NCBI RefSeq assembly: GCF_900636765.1
Contig: NZ_LR134313.1
Location: 1,240,001 to 1,304,000 of the forward strand
Direction: 5' to 3'
DNA: 64,000 bases
Source: Neisseria canis
Lineage (GTDB): Bacteria; Pseudomonadota; Gammaproteobacteria; Burkholderiales; Neisseriaceae
Shown here: in pieces, positions 33,243-41,338 of the stretch
How the letters are laid out: every line of letters begins with the position of its first letter
Numbering within the stretch: the stretch's first letter is position 1
Notes under the pieces: model-generated
The model's database searches: none
The model's input: the letters and a program-made list of their open reading frames with translations, nothing else
Told to the model about the DNA's origin: nothing
Position numbers and translations under genes: made by a program

Positions 33243-34195
33243 TAACTTCAATAAAAACAAAAATGAAAATGGCTGCTTTGCTGTCAGCCACATTATTTGC
33301 AGGGGCGTGTTCGACACTTGATTTGAAATATACGCGTAATTACTACAATAGCGAAAGTAAACGTGCCAAAGTACAGGCTATTGCTGAACAGCGCTCCCAG
33401 CAGATTAGTGATCATCAAACTTTTTACGGTAAAAAGTTGGAATGTTTACGTGATATACATGCCAACTTTTTCGACACTGTCCGCCAAACTGCGCTTCAGT
33501 CCGGCGTAACGACTGGTAACGGCTATTTCCGCATGGCGGTGGCGCCGTTCAGGGATAAGACAGGTAAGGTTTTTGATGCCAATTCCACGGCCATTTCGGA
33601 TATGGTTATGGATGCGGTATCACATTTCCGCCATTTTGATTTGGTGGAAACGCCATTGTTTCCCGATACCTTGGTAGAATCGCGTAATAATTTTCTGCAC
33701 CCGAATTACATACTGCCTGATGGTATTGTGCAAAATTTTTCCTCTACCATGACTTCGTTGCAGCATGTACCGACGGGGGTAAACTTTCCTTCCAATTATT
33801 ATATTGCCGGCGCATTAACTCAGTATGACGAAGAGGGGGTGTTACCTAACAATCATAATATCGGTATCGATATTCACCAATACCAGTATTCGCGCGATGT
33901 TCAGGCGATTACGGTAACGGTAAATATGCGCCTGATCGATTCTTGGACTGGTACGGTAATGCGTGTGAACGGTACCAACGAGTTGGCTACGGTAAGTTTG
34001 ACCAACACGTTTTATGCTATGAAAAACACGCAAAACTTCTTCCGTTTGATAGGCCCAAAAGATTACGGTATAGATTATACGGCTAAGGTAGCCGATCCGA
34101 AAATGGCGGCCGTGAAAGAGATGGTTGATAAGGGTGTGTACCAATTGCTGGATAAATTCCTCAAACCCTATAAAACAAGTGACCAAAGTTGTTAG
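33239..34195 (+). CDS. CsgG/HfaB-type outer-membrane secretion lipoprotein
   Basis: 318 residues. Signal peptide with a lipobox-like LFAGAC (Cys24). The CsgG-type domain runs from about 96 to 305: MAVAPFRDKTGKV matches the start of CsgG, then DMVMDAVSHFRHFDLVE, NYYIAGALTQYDEEG, the strand VQAITVTVNMRLIDSWTGTV and the final VDKGVYQLLDKFLKP helix. CsgG forms the nonameric curli pore; HfaB is its holdfast-anchor relative. The match is by pattern, not by search. It sits after four small secreted proteins and before a periplasmic partner, as expected for the export pore of this cluster. Alternative start ATG 33263. Confidence 0.75.
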   Translation: MITSIKTKMKMAALLSATLFAGACSTLDLKYTRNYYNSESKRAKVQAIAEQRSQQISDHQTFYGKKLECLRDIHANFFDTVRQTALQSGVTTGNGYFRMAVAPFRDKTGKVFDANSTAISDMVMDAVSHFRHFDLVETPLFPDTLVESRNNFLHPNYILPDGIVQNFSSTMTSLQHVPTGVNFPSNYYIAGALTQYDEEGVLPNNHNIGIDIHQYQYSRDVQAITVTVNMRLIDSWTGTVMRVNGTNELATVSLTNTFYAMKNTQNFFRLIGPKDYGIDYTAKVADPKMAAVKEMVDKGVYQLLDKFLKPYKTSDQSC

Positions 34196-34206
34196 GGAGT
34201 CGGCTT

Positions 34207-34803
34207 ATGTTTAACAAAATAAAAACAACCTCGTTGTTAATCGGCGTGCTATCTGTTGCTGCACCGGTATCCGCAGAAATTTTCATCGTTAATACCCCCA
34301 ATCCCAATATCGGTGGGGCGGCAGCTCAGGGCAGCCAACAGCAGCAGGCAGGGCAGCTTCAAATGCCACAGGTGTCGCTGTCTAATGTTGATCCGAACAG
34401 AATCAAGCTGTTACAGAGCTATAAGTATGCCGAGCGCGCGCCTGTGGTAAACGGACATCAGCGGAACTTGCAAATGATGTCCATGCAAATTGCCGGATGG
34501 ATGCAGCACGGCGCGGCAGAGCAAAGTGTAGCGAAGGCGCGTGAGCTTTTGAAGCAGACGGATTCTGAAATACAGCAATCTATGGCCGCTTTGGAACCCG
34601 GGCTTGAGCTGCCCGAATTGCAGCAGCTTTATAATGCCGAGCAACAAAATGCCCGTACTGTTCGGGACTTGAGTAAAAAATTGGAAAAAGTGCGCATTAC
34701 TGCACGAATGGGCAGTTCTGTGCCCGGCAACTCTGCGCAGCCGGCGGTTTCTGTTCAGCAGGATATAGCAACCGAACCTGCCTCTGCACCCCAATCACAA
34801 TAG
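34207..34803 (+). CDS. Periplasmic partner of the CsgG-like pore
   Basis: 198 residues from the ATG at 34207 (AGGGAG 7 nt upstream; 11 nt after the pore gene). Signal peptide MFNKIKTTSLLIGVLSVAAPVSA. A Gln/Gly-rich stretch (about 40-60) is followed by a long helical, probably coiled-coil part (about 85-170, for example VAKARELLKQTDSEIQQ) and a Pro/Ser/Ala tail. It does not look like CsgE or CsgF by eye. It could gate the pore, chaperone subunits or, like HfaD, be exported itself. Confidence 0.6.
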   Translation: MFNKIKTTSLLIGVLSVAAPVSAEIFIVNTPNPNIGGAAAQGSQQQQAGQLQMPQVSLSNVDPNRIKLLQSYKYAERAPVVNGHQRNLQMMSMQIAGWMQHGAAEQSVAKARELLKQTDSEIQQSMAALEPGLELPELQQLYNAEQQNARTVRDLSKKLEKVRITARMGSSVPGNSAQPAVSVQQDIATEPASAPQSQ

Positions 34804-34819
34804 AATTTTGCTTTGCTAA

Positions 34820-34852
34820 AATGCCTGTCTGAACAGTTTTCAGACAGGCATT
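34820..34852 (+). terminator. DUS inverted-pair terminator after the secretion cluster
   Basis: AATGCCTGTCTGAA and its complement; the next gene (yebC) has its own start region. Confidence 0.8.
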
Positions 34853-34929
34853 GTCTGTTTTCAGTGCTTGGGAGGTTAGGTATGTTAAAATACCCGCCTC
34901 AAAATTTTTCGAAGTAAAAGGATTTTTAT

Positions 34930-35658
34930 ATGGCAGGCCACAGTAAATGGGCGAATATCCAGCATAAAAAAGCGCGCCAGGATGCGAAGCGCGGCAAGAT
35001 TTTCACGCGATTGATTAAAGAAATTACCGTTGCCGCGCGCTTGGGCGGCGGCGATCCTGCTTCCAACCCGCGCCTGCGTTTGGCGATGGACAAGGCTTGG
35101 GATGCGAATATGCCGAAAGATAATGTGCAGCGTGCGATTGACAAGGGCACGGGCAATGTGGAAGGCGCGGATTATGTGGAACTGCGCTATGAAGGCTACG
35201 GCATCGGCGGTGCGGCTTTGATGGTGGATTGTCTGACCGATAATAAAACACGCACGGTGGCCGATGTGCGCCATGCGTTCAATAAAAACGGCGGCAATTT
35301 GGGCACTGACGGCTGCGTGGCGTTTCAATTCGAGCATCAGGGCTATTTGGTGTTTACCGATGCGGATGAAGATGCGCTGATGGAAGCGGCTTTGGAAGCG
35401 GGCGCGGAAGATGTGATTGTGGATGACGAAGGCGTGATCGAAGTGATTACGGCGCCGGCAGACTGGGCGCAAGTGAAAGCCACGTTGGAAGAAGCCGGTT
35501 TTAAATCGGAAGACGGCGATGTGACCATGCGCGCGCAAAACGATACAGTGCTCATGGGCGAAGATGCCGAGAAAATGCAGAAGCTGATTGATGCGCTGGA
35601 AGATTTGGACGACGTGCAAAACGTGTACACCTCCGCCGTGTTGCAGTTTGATGCGTAA
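34930..35658 (+). CDS. yebC: YebC/PmpR-family protein
   Basis: 242 residues with the family opening [17 protein letters not shown], then [12 protein letters not shown] and the [21 protein letters not shown] core. YebC-type proteins were named DNA-binding regulators; recent work links several to ribosomal relief at proline stretches. The SD is AAAAGGA. Standard length. The flanking genes are unrelated. Confidence 0.93.
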   Translation: MAGHSKWANIQHKKARQDAKRGKIFTRLIKEITVAARLGGGDPASNPRLRLAMDKAWDANMPKDNVQRAIDKGTGNVEGADYVELRYEGYGIGGAALMVDCLTDNKTRTVADVRHAFNKNGGNLGTDGCVAFQFEHQGYLVFTDADEDALMEAALEAGAEDVIVDDEGVIEVITAPADWAQVKATLEEAGFKSEDGDVTMRAQNDTVLMGEDAEKMQKLIDALEDLDDVQNVYTSAVLQFDA

Positions 35659-35741
35659 AGATAATATCGGATAGTGTGAACGGCTGCGCTGTGAAGGCTT
35701 ACTTAACCGGCGCGGCTGTTTCTTTTTCAGACAGGCATAAT

Positions 35742-35945
35742 ATGTCGGAACTCATTGATTTAATGAAGCATGAGGCGCCGGGCGTGGTGGGCGAAACGCT
35801 GGATTTTTTGCTGTATGAATGCAGCGTGGAAGATGCGCCCGCAGCGCAAGAGGTGGCGCAATGGCGCGATATTTTGCATGCGCGCGGCGGTAAATTTGTG
35901 CGGCTGGCGGGTATCTGCCAAACTTGGTTGGACGAAGAATGCTGA
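35742..35945 (+). CDS. Small hypothetical protein
   Basis: 67 residues from the ATG at 35742, right after a DUS; a longer in-frame start at 35676 would translate the DUS and is rejected. Soluble, acidic and helical (LIDLMKHEAPGVVGETLDFLL ending CQTWLDEEC). No family recognised. Its stop overlaps the start of the VanZ-like gene (ATGCTGA), so the two are coupled. Confidence 0.6.
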   Translation: MSELIDLMKHEAPGVVGETLDFLLYECSVEDAPAAQEVAQWRDILHARGGKFVRLAGICQTWLDEEC

Positions 35946-36313
35946 AAAACATACCTTTCAATAAATATACGGTGTTTGCGCTGGTGTGGTTTGCCGTGTG
36001 CTGGTTCGGCATTTTGAAGGAAAGCTCGGGCTCGGCGCCGCCGTTTCCCCATTTTGATAAAGCCGCCCACTGCGGCATGTTTTTTGCGCTCATTTGGCTG
36101 ATGGCACGCAGCTTTTTGGAAGCGCGCCGCCGCCCGCCTTACGCGACGCTGTTGGTGTTTGCGCTGGTGTTTGCGCTAAGCAGCGAGCTGGCGCAGTTTT
36201 GGTTTACCCAAACCCGTTCGGCGGAATGGGCGGACGGTTTGGCCGATATGTTGGGTACGGGTTTGGCTTTGTCGCTGGCGCGCAATGTGGCGGCGATAAA
36301 AGGTGTCGGTTAA
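35939..36313 (+). CDS. VanZ-like membrane protein
   Basis: 124 residues with four hydrophobic segments. The HFDKAAHCGMFFALIWLMA block and SSELAQFWF...RSAEWADGLADMLGTGLAL match the VanZ-like family (conserved DxxxH and E...D...N/D positions). The biochemical role of chromosomal VanZ-like proteins is unsettled. The start is the ATG overlapping the preceding stop. Confidence 0.75.
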   Translation: MLKNIPFNKYTVFALVWFAVCWFGILKESSGSAPPFPHFDKAAHCGMFFALIWLMARSFLEARRRPPYATLLVFALVFALSSELAQFWFTQTRSAEWADGLADMLGTGLALSLARNVAAIKGVG

Positions 36314-36338
36314 GGTTTTATTTATCCAAGTGAACATT

Positions 36339-36373
36339 ATGCCTGTCTGAAAATGATTTTTCAGACAGGCATT
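36339..36373 (+). terminator. DUS inverted-pair terminator after the VanZ-like gene
   Basis: ATGCCTGTCTGAAAAT and its complement, followed by TT. Confidence 0.8.
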
Positions 36374-36452
36374 CTTTATGGCGGCTGCTCTTGCCAGATT
36401 GGATTTGGGTGTGGGGAACATACTGTTTTAAGTGGTTTGGTTATATGCTGAA

Positions 36453-36490
36453 GATGTTTTCAGACAGGCATATGCCTGTCTGAAAACATC
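36453..36490. repeat. Perfect 38-bp palindrome of back-to-back DUS
   Basis: GATGTTTTCAGACAGGCAT joined directly to its complement. Loop-free and perfect over 19 bp per arm, upstream of pssA and downstream of no gene it could end. Confidence 0.8.
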
Positions 36491-36615
36491 CGTGCGTATG
36501 CAGCCGCCCGCCATATGGGGCGGGCAAATGGGTTATAATCTGAATTGATTAAGGAAGTTATCTGAAATAGATACAGGTGTTGGATGCCTGTTTGAATAAA
36601 CAGTCGAGGATTATT

Positions 36616-37374
36616 ATGGAATACCCTCAGCAAGATCAAGCAGTAAGCGGCCGCGGCCGTTTGCGTCAGAACAGTATTTATCTGCTGCCCAATTCTTTTA
36701 CCATTGCGGCTTTGTTTTCTGCTTTTTTTGCGATTACGCAGGCGATGCACGAGCATTATGAAACGGCGGCGATTGCGGTGTTTGTGTCTATGCTGCTCGA
36801 CGGTATGGACGGTCGTGTGGCGCGGTGGACCAACAGCCAAAGCGCGTTTGGGGAGCAGCTCGACAGTTTGGCCGATATGGTGAGCTTCGGTGTGGCGCCG
36901 GCGCTGATTGCTTATAAGTGGCAGCTGTTTAATTTCGGCAAAGTCGGTTATTCGGTGGCGTTTATTTATTGTGCATGTGCTGCGCTGCGTTTGGCTTTGT
37001 TCAACACGATGATCGGTAAAGTGGATAAGCGCTGGTTTATCGGCATCCCCAGCCCGACGGCTGCTGCGCTGGTTATCGGCTTGGTTTGGGTTAATCATAA
37101 TTATGGCGAAATCGGCGGTGTGGAATGGTTTGCGCTGCTGCTCACTTTGTTTGCCGGCTTGTCGATGGTGGTGCAGATTCCGTTTTGGAGCTTTAAAGAG
37201 CTGAATGTGCGCCGCAAGGTGCCGTTTGTGGCGATTATTGCGGCAATGCTGGTGCTGCCTTTGGTGGCGCTCGGGCCTTCGCTGGTGATTTTTCTGTTTT
37301 TCTTGGGATACAGTTTGTCGGGCTATGTGATGTATTTCTGGCGCAGAATCAAGAAAAAAAGAAAGCTGGTTTGA
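36616..37374 (+). CDS. pssA: CDP-diacylglycerol-serine O-phosphatidyltransferase
   Basis: 252 residues from the ATG at 36616 (GAGGA 5 nt upstream). The CDP-alcohol phosphotransferase motif is complete: DGMDGRVARW...FGEQLDSLADMVSFG. About six to eight membrane segments follow and a basic C-terminus (RRIKKKRKLV). It makes phosphatidylserine from CDP-diacylglycerol and serine, on the path to phosphatidylethanolamine, in the inner membrane. Confidence 0.92.
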   Translation: MEYPQQDQAVSGRGRLRQNSIYLLPNSFTIAALFSAFFAITQAMHEHYETAAIAVFVSMLLDGMDGRVARWTNSQSAFGEQLDSLADMVSFGVAPALIAYKWQLFNFGKVGYSVAFIYCACAALRLALFNTMIGKVDKRWFIGIPSPTAAALVIGLVWVNHNYGEIGGVEWFALLLTLFAGLSMVVQIPFWSFKELNVRRKVPFVAIIAAMLVLPLVALGPSLVIFLFFLGYSLSGYVMYFWRRIKKKRKLV

Positions 37375-37410
37375 TCATCGGATGGTTTTGAGGTTTGTGG
37401 CAAGATAAGG

Positions 37411-37438
37411 TTTCAGACAGGCATATGCCTGTCTGAAA
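37411..37438. repeat. 28-bp palindrome of back-to-back DUS
   Basis: TTTCAGACAGGCAT joined directly to ATGCCTGTCTGAAA, between pssA and the TSUP gene. Confidence 0.8.
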
Positions 37439-37449
37439 AGCAAGAGAGG

Positions 37450-38256
37450 ATGGCTGTGGAAATTATTGTGATGCTGGCTTTGGTCGGCTCGTTTGCGGGG
37501 TTTGTCGCCGGTTTGCTGGGCATCGGCGGCGGTATGATTATCGTGCCGGTGGTGCTTTGGGCGATGCAGATGCAGGGGGCGGGCGACACGGCGTACACGC
37601 AGCATATCGCTATCGGCACGTCGTTTGCCGTGATGGTGTTCACCTCGTTTTCCAGCATGATGTCGCAGCATAAAAAAGGCGGCGTGAATTGGGCGATATT
37701 CAGAAGCATGGCGCCGGGCATGATTGCCGGTGTGGTGGCGGGTTCGCTGTTGGCCAAATACTTGCCGAAAGAAGGTTTGCAGATTTTCTTTGTGGTGTTT
37801 GCCACGGTTCTTGCCGTGCGTGCTTTGATGAATGTGAAACCCAAGCCGAGCCGCCAGCTGCCGGGCAGGGGCAGTTTGTTTGGTATGGGCGGTGTGTTCG
37901 GCGTGTTTTCCAGCTGGATCGGTATCGGCGGCGGATCGCTTTCCGTGCCGTATATGGTGTTTTGCAATGTACCGATGCATCAGGCGGTCGGCACTTCGGC
38001 TGCGCTCGGCTGGCCGATTGCGCTGACCGGTGCGCTTACTTATCTGGCTGCCGGTTGGAATGTGGCCGGCCTGCCTTCCGGCGCAGTCGGTTTTGTGTAT
38101 TGGCCTGCCGCGGTGGTGTTGGCGGCGGCTACCTTGATTTTTGCGCCTATCGGTGTGAAAGCCTCCCACAAACTGCCTGCCGAAAAGTTGAAAATGGCGT
38201 TCGGCGTATTACTTTTGGTGATTGCTGCGCGTATGCTGTGGCAAGTGATTAACTAG
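37450..38256 (+). CDS. TSUP-family (TauE/SafE) permease
   Basis: 268 residues, about eight membrane segments with the paired signatures GFVAGLLGIGGGMIIVPVVLW and SSWIGIGGGSLSVPYMVF. This is a host-type TSUP: GC-rich, and only distantly like the AT-rich one at 18.7 kb. The substrate is unknown. Either ATG 37450 or GTG 37456 may be the start; GAGAGG fits the GTG better. It lies 16 nt before dld and could be co-transcribed. Confidence 0.85.
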   Translation: MAVEIIVMLALVGSFAGFVAGLLGIGGGMIIVPVVLWAMQMQGAGDTAYTQHIAIGTSFAVMVFTSFSSMMSQHKKGGVNWAIFRSMAPGMIAGVVAGSLLAKYLPKEGLQIFFVVFATVLAVRALMNVKPKPSRQLPGRGSLFGMGGVFGVFSSWIGIGGGSLSVPYMVFCNVPMHQAVGTSAALGWPIALTGALTYLAAGWNVAGLPSGAVGFVYWPAAVVLAAATLIFAPIGVKASHKLPAEKLKMAFGVLLLVIAARMLWQVIN

Positions 38257-38272
38257 ACAACGGAGAAAAATC

Positions 38273-39961
38273 GTGACTGCAACCCAACTCATTCAAAGGC
38301 TTACGGAAATTGTAGGCCAGCCGCACATCATTACCGACCCCGCCAAAACCGAGCCTTACCGGCAAGGTTACCGCTTTGGCGAAGGCAAAGCGTTGGCGGT
38401 GGTGCGTCCGGGCACATTGTTGGAGCAATGGCAAGTGCTGAAAGCTTGTGTGGAGGCAGACGTGATTGTGCTCACCCAAGCGGCAAACACCGGCTTGACC
38501 GGCGGCTCTACGCCCGACGGCAACGATTACGACCGCGATATTGTGATTGTAAACACCATGCGCATGAACATAATCCGGCCCATTAACCAAAACGAACAGG
38601 TTGTCTGCCTGCCCGGCGCCACTTTGAACCAGCTCGAATTGCTGCTGAAGCCTTTGGGCAGGGAGCCGCATTCGGTGATTGGTTCTTCATGTATCGGCGC
38701 ATCTGTGTTGGGCGGGGTGTGCAACAATTCGGGCGGCGCACTGGTGCAGCGCGGCCCCGCTTATACCGAAATGGCATTGTTTGCCCAGTTGAACGAAGCG
38801 GGCGAGTTGCAATTAATCAACCATTTAGGCATTGATTTGGGCGAAACGCCCGAAGAAATACTCACCAATCTGCAAGGCCATCATTACCAGCAAAAAGACA
38901 TCATCCGCGATGCCGGAAAAGGGCACGACCATGCTTATTGCAACCATGTCCGCCAAGTGGACGAACCGACTGCCGCCCGCTTCAACGCCGATCCTGCGCG
39001 GCATTACGAAGCTTCGGGCTGCGCAGGTAAGCTGATGGTGTTTGCCGTGAGGCTGGATACGTTCCCGTTGGAAAAACATACGGCTGTTTTCTATATAGGC
39101 ACCAACGACATCAACGAATTAACCGATATCCGCCGCACCATTTTGGGCGGATTCAAAAGCCTGCCGGTGTCAGGCGAATACATTCACCGGGATGCTTTCG
39201 ACATCGCAGCCGTGTACGGCAAAGACACGTTTTGGGTAATTAAAAAATTCGGCACCCATAATCTGCCCAAACTTTTTGATTACAAAGCAAAAGTTGACCG
39301 GTTCGGCAAAAAGCTGAGTTTTCTGCCCAAGCATTTTTCCGATAAGGCTTTGCAAGAAATCAGCAAATTTTTGCCGGAGCATCTGCCGCAATCTTTGCGC
39401 GACTACCGAAACCGCTTCGAACACCATTTGATTTTGAAAATGGGCGGCGAAGGCGTGGAAGAAGCACGCGTGTTTTTGAAAAACTATTTTGCCGAAAAAT
39501 CGGGCGATTATTTCGAATGCAGCCCGGAAGAAACCCAAGCCGCCATGCTGCACCGATTTGCCGTTGCATCCGCTGCGGTGCGCTACCGTGCCGTGCATGA
39601 TAAAGAAGTGGAAGATATTGTGGCGCTGGATATTGCTCTGCGGCGCGACGACCGCGATTGGTTCGAACGCCTGCCTGAAGAAATCAACAGTAAAATCAGC
39701 CACAAGCTTTATTACGGCCATTTTATGTGTCATGTGTTCCATCAAGACTATATCGTGAAAAAAGGCCACGATTGCATGGAGCTTGAGCATGAAATGCTGC
39801 ACCTTTTGGATGAGCGTGGCGCGCAATATCCGGCCGAGCATAACGTCGGCCACCTTTATGAAGCCAAGCCGGCCTTAAAACAGTTTTACCGCAAACTTGA
39901 CCCGACCAACAGTTTTAATCCGGGAATAGGCAAAACATCGAAAAAGAAACATTGGGCTTGA
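38273..39961 (+). CDS. dld: Quinone-dependent D-lactate dehydrogenase
   Basis: 562 residues from the GTG at 38273 (CGGAG 7 nt upstream). An FAD-binding PCMH domain (about 40-220: VLTQAANTGLTGGSTPDGNDYDR and SSCIGASVLGGVCNNSGGALVQRG) is followed by the Dld-specific membrane-binding and C-terminal domains (HDCMELEHEM, NSFNPGIGKT). A peripheral inner-membrane enzyme that oxidises D-lactate to pyruvate and reduces quinone. It ends in a DUS terminator. Confidence 0.93.
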   Translation: MTATQLIQRLTEIVGQPHIITDPAKTEPYRQGYRFGEGKALAVVRPGTLLEQWQVLKACVEADVIVLTQAANTGLTGGSTPDGNDYDRDIVIVNTMRMNIIRPINQNEQVVCLPGATLNQLELLLKPLGREPHSVIGSSCIGASVLGGVCNNSGGALVQRGPAYTEMALFAQLNEAGELQLINHLGIDLGETPEEILTNLQGHHYQQKDIIRDAGKGHDHAYCNHVRQVDEPTAARFNADPARHYEASGCAGKLMVFAVRLDTFPLEKHTAVFYIGTNDINELTDIRRTILGGFKSLPVSGEYIHRDAFDIAAVYGKDTFWVIKKFGTHNLPKLFDYKAKVDRFGKKLSFLPKHFSDKALQEISKFLPEHLPQSLRDYRNRFEHHLILKMGGEGVEEARVFLKNYFAEKSGDYFECSPEETQAAMLHRFAVASAAVRYRAVHDKEVEDIVALDIALRRDDRDWFERLPEEINSKISHKLYYGHFMCHVFHQDYIVKKGHDCMELEHEMLHLLDERGAQYPAEHNVGHLYEAKPALKQFYRKLDPTNSFNPGIGKTSKKKHWA

Positions 39962-39978
39962 TGCGCGTAGAAAAACGC

Positions 39979-40028
39979 AATGCCTGTCTGAAAAGTATTA
40001 AACAACCTAAGCTTTTCAGACAGGCATT
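39979..40028 (+). terminator. DUS inverted-pair terminator after dld
   Basis: AATGCCTGTCTGAAAAG and CTTTTCAGACAGGCATT around a 16-nt loop. Confidence 0.75.
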
Positions 40029-40197
40029 CTTTTGGATAAAAAAAGCGTACTCATTTTGAGTACGCTTAAAATTGGGAGAGAGTGTACAAAAATTAAGAAA
40101 TAAACCAACTGCTGTTGCAGTTTGTTTCATAAGCTCTCTGTTTAAGAGGTCTTATGAAACGCATCGAGAGGAATTGATGCGCAGGCAAATAAATTGC

Positions 40198-40554
40198 TTA
40201 CTTTTTCAGGCCAAGCTGGATTTCGCCGCCTTTGCTGAATTTGATTTCTTTAACAACGCTGAATTCTTGCGCTTCGCCGTTTACGAAAGCAGGGCGGAGG
40301 GTTTGGCTGCCCATCCATGCGATTGCTTGGTTGTCGATGCTTGAGTTGCCGCTGGTGCGGGTAACGCGGACATCTTTTACGGAACCGTCTGTATTGATGG
40401 TGAGGCGCACAGCCAATTTGCCGTCAACTTTTGCTTGGGCAGCGTTCACTTCTTGGGCTTTTTGGAAGAATTGCAGGCTTTGTGCAGAAGCTGCTTGGGC
40501 AGTCAACAGAGCAGCAGAAATAGCAATAGAAGAAACGATGGTGCGGATAGACAT
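40198..40554 (-). CDS. Secreted TonB C-terminal-like domain protein
   Basis: 118 residues from the ATG at 40554 (AGGAG 8 nt upstream); a longer frame exists without a ribosome site. Signal peptide about 1-23 (ISAALLTAQAASA). The mature part is a TonB C-terminal-type fold: KVDGKLAVRLTINTDGSVKDVRVTRTSG, then IDNQAIAWMGSQTLRPA. It lacks the N-terminal membrane anchor and Pro-rich spacer of real TonB, so it is probably a free periplasmic protein. Single gene with a long AT-rich upstream region. Confidence 0.75.
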   Translation of the reverse strand: MSIRTIVSSIAISAALLTAQAASAQSLQFFQKAQEVNAAQAKVDGKLAVRLTINTDGSVKDVRVTRTSGNSSIDNQAIAWMGSQTLRPAFVNGEAQEFSVVKEIKFSKGGEIQLGLKK

Positions 40555-41338
40555 GATAAAACTCCTAGCGTAATGTGTTAAATATATTTGTTGGCATAAA
40601 ATGCCAAAATAAAGTTTAAAAAATTTTTGACCACTTGTTTGTTTGAGGTCTGTTTTGTTTTTCGATGAGTGAATTTTGCCAAATATAATTCTTTTTTTCA
40701 ACAGAATTAAAATGTCAAAACAAATTTCCCTATTGAATAAATAAGCGGATAAAAGGTTATTTTAATCTTGAAGGGATATCAAAGTTGTCTTGATTGTGCC
40801 ATGATGATTAAATATTAAGCTGATTTATTATTTTTTATCTATACAAATCAAATAGATATTTTATTAATTTGTTCTTATTTATTTGGTCTTTCATGTGAAA
40901 AATTATGATTTTTTCATAATTAAAATACCAAATATCTTTTTTATGTGCCGACTGTTTGAAAAAATTTTGTTGCGTTTATACAAATCTTAAGAAAGTAAGT
41001 CTGTTGTTTTACGTTAATATTGATTATTTTTTAAGCATTTCTTCTTATGAAAGCCGCAGGGTTGATCGGATTGTTTATCTTTCTTATGGTTACTGACTTT
41101 AAAATATTCATATAGAGTTAGTTTGGAATATAATTTCATTTTTGATTTGTTTGGGCAAAGTTGATAAAAGAAAGACAATGGTTTCTGTAATAAAACTAGA
41201 TTTTGTTTGAGGATGTGTAATTAAATATTTTCAGACAGGCTATTTATTCTTAAGCTAATCAATGCTATTTTCTTTACGGTATGCATGTTTTCTTCGTGCA
41301 CTTTACTTTAAATGAGAAAAACAATTCAGGAGAACAAA
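40555..41338. other. 784-bp AT-rich gene-free region
   Basis: No gene of convincing composition on either strand. It contains divergent promoter regions for the TonB-like gene and glcB and a truncated DUS (TTCAGACAGGC at 41230). I see no clear operator or RNA gene; an unrecognised small RNA is possible. Confidence 0.45.

Noticed and set aside
40555..41338. A hidden gene or known small RNA in the long gap before glcB
   Set aside because: I found no coding-like frame and no recognisable RNA structure; RNA-seq would be needed to decide.
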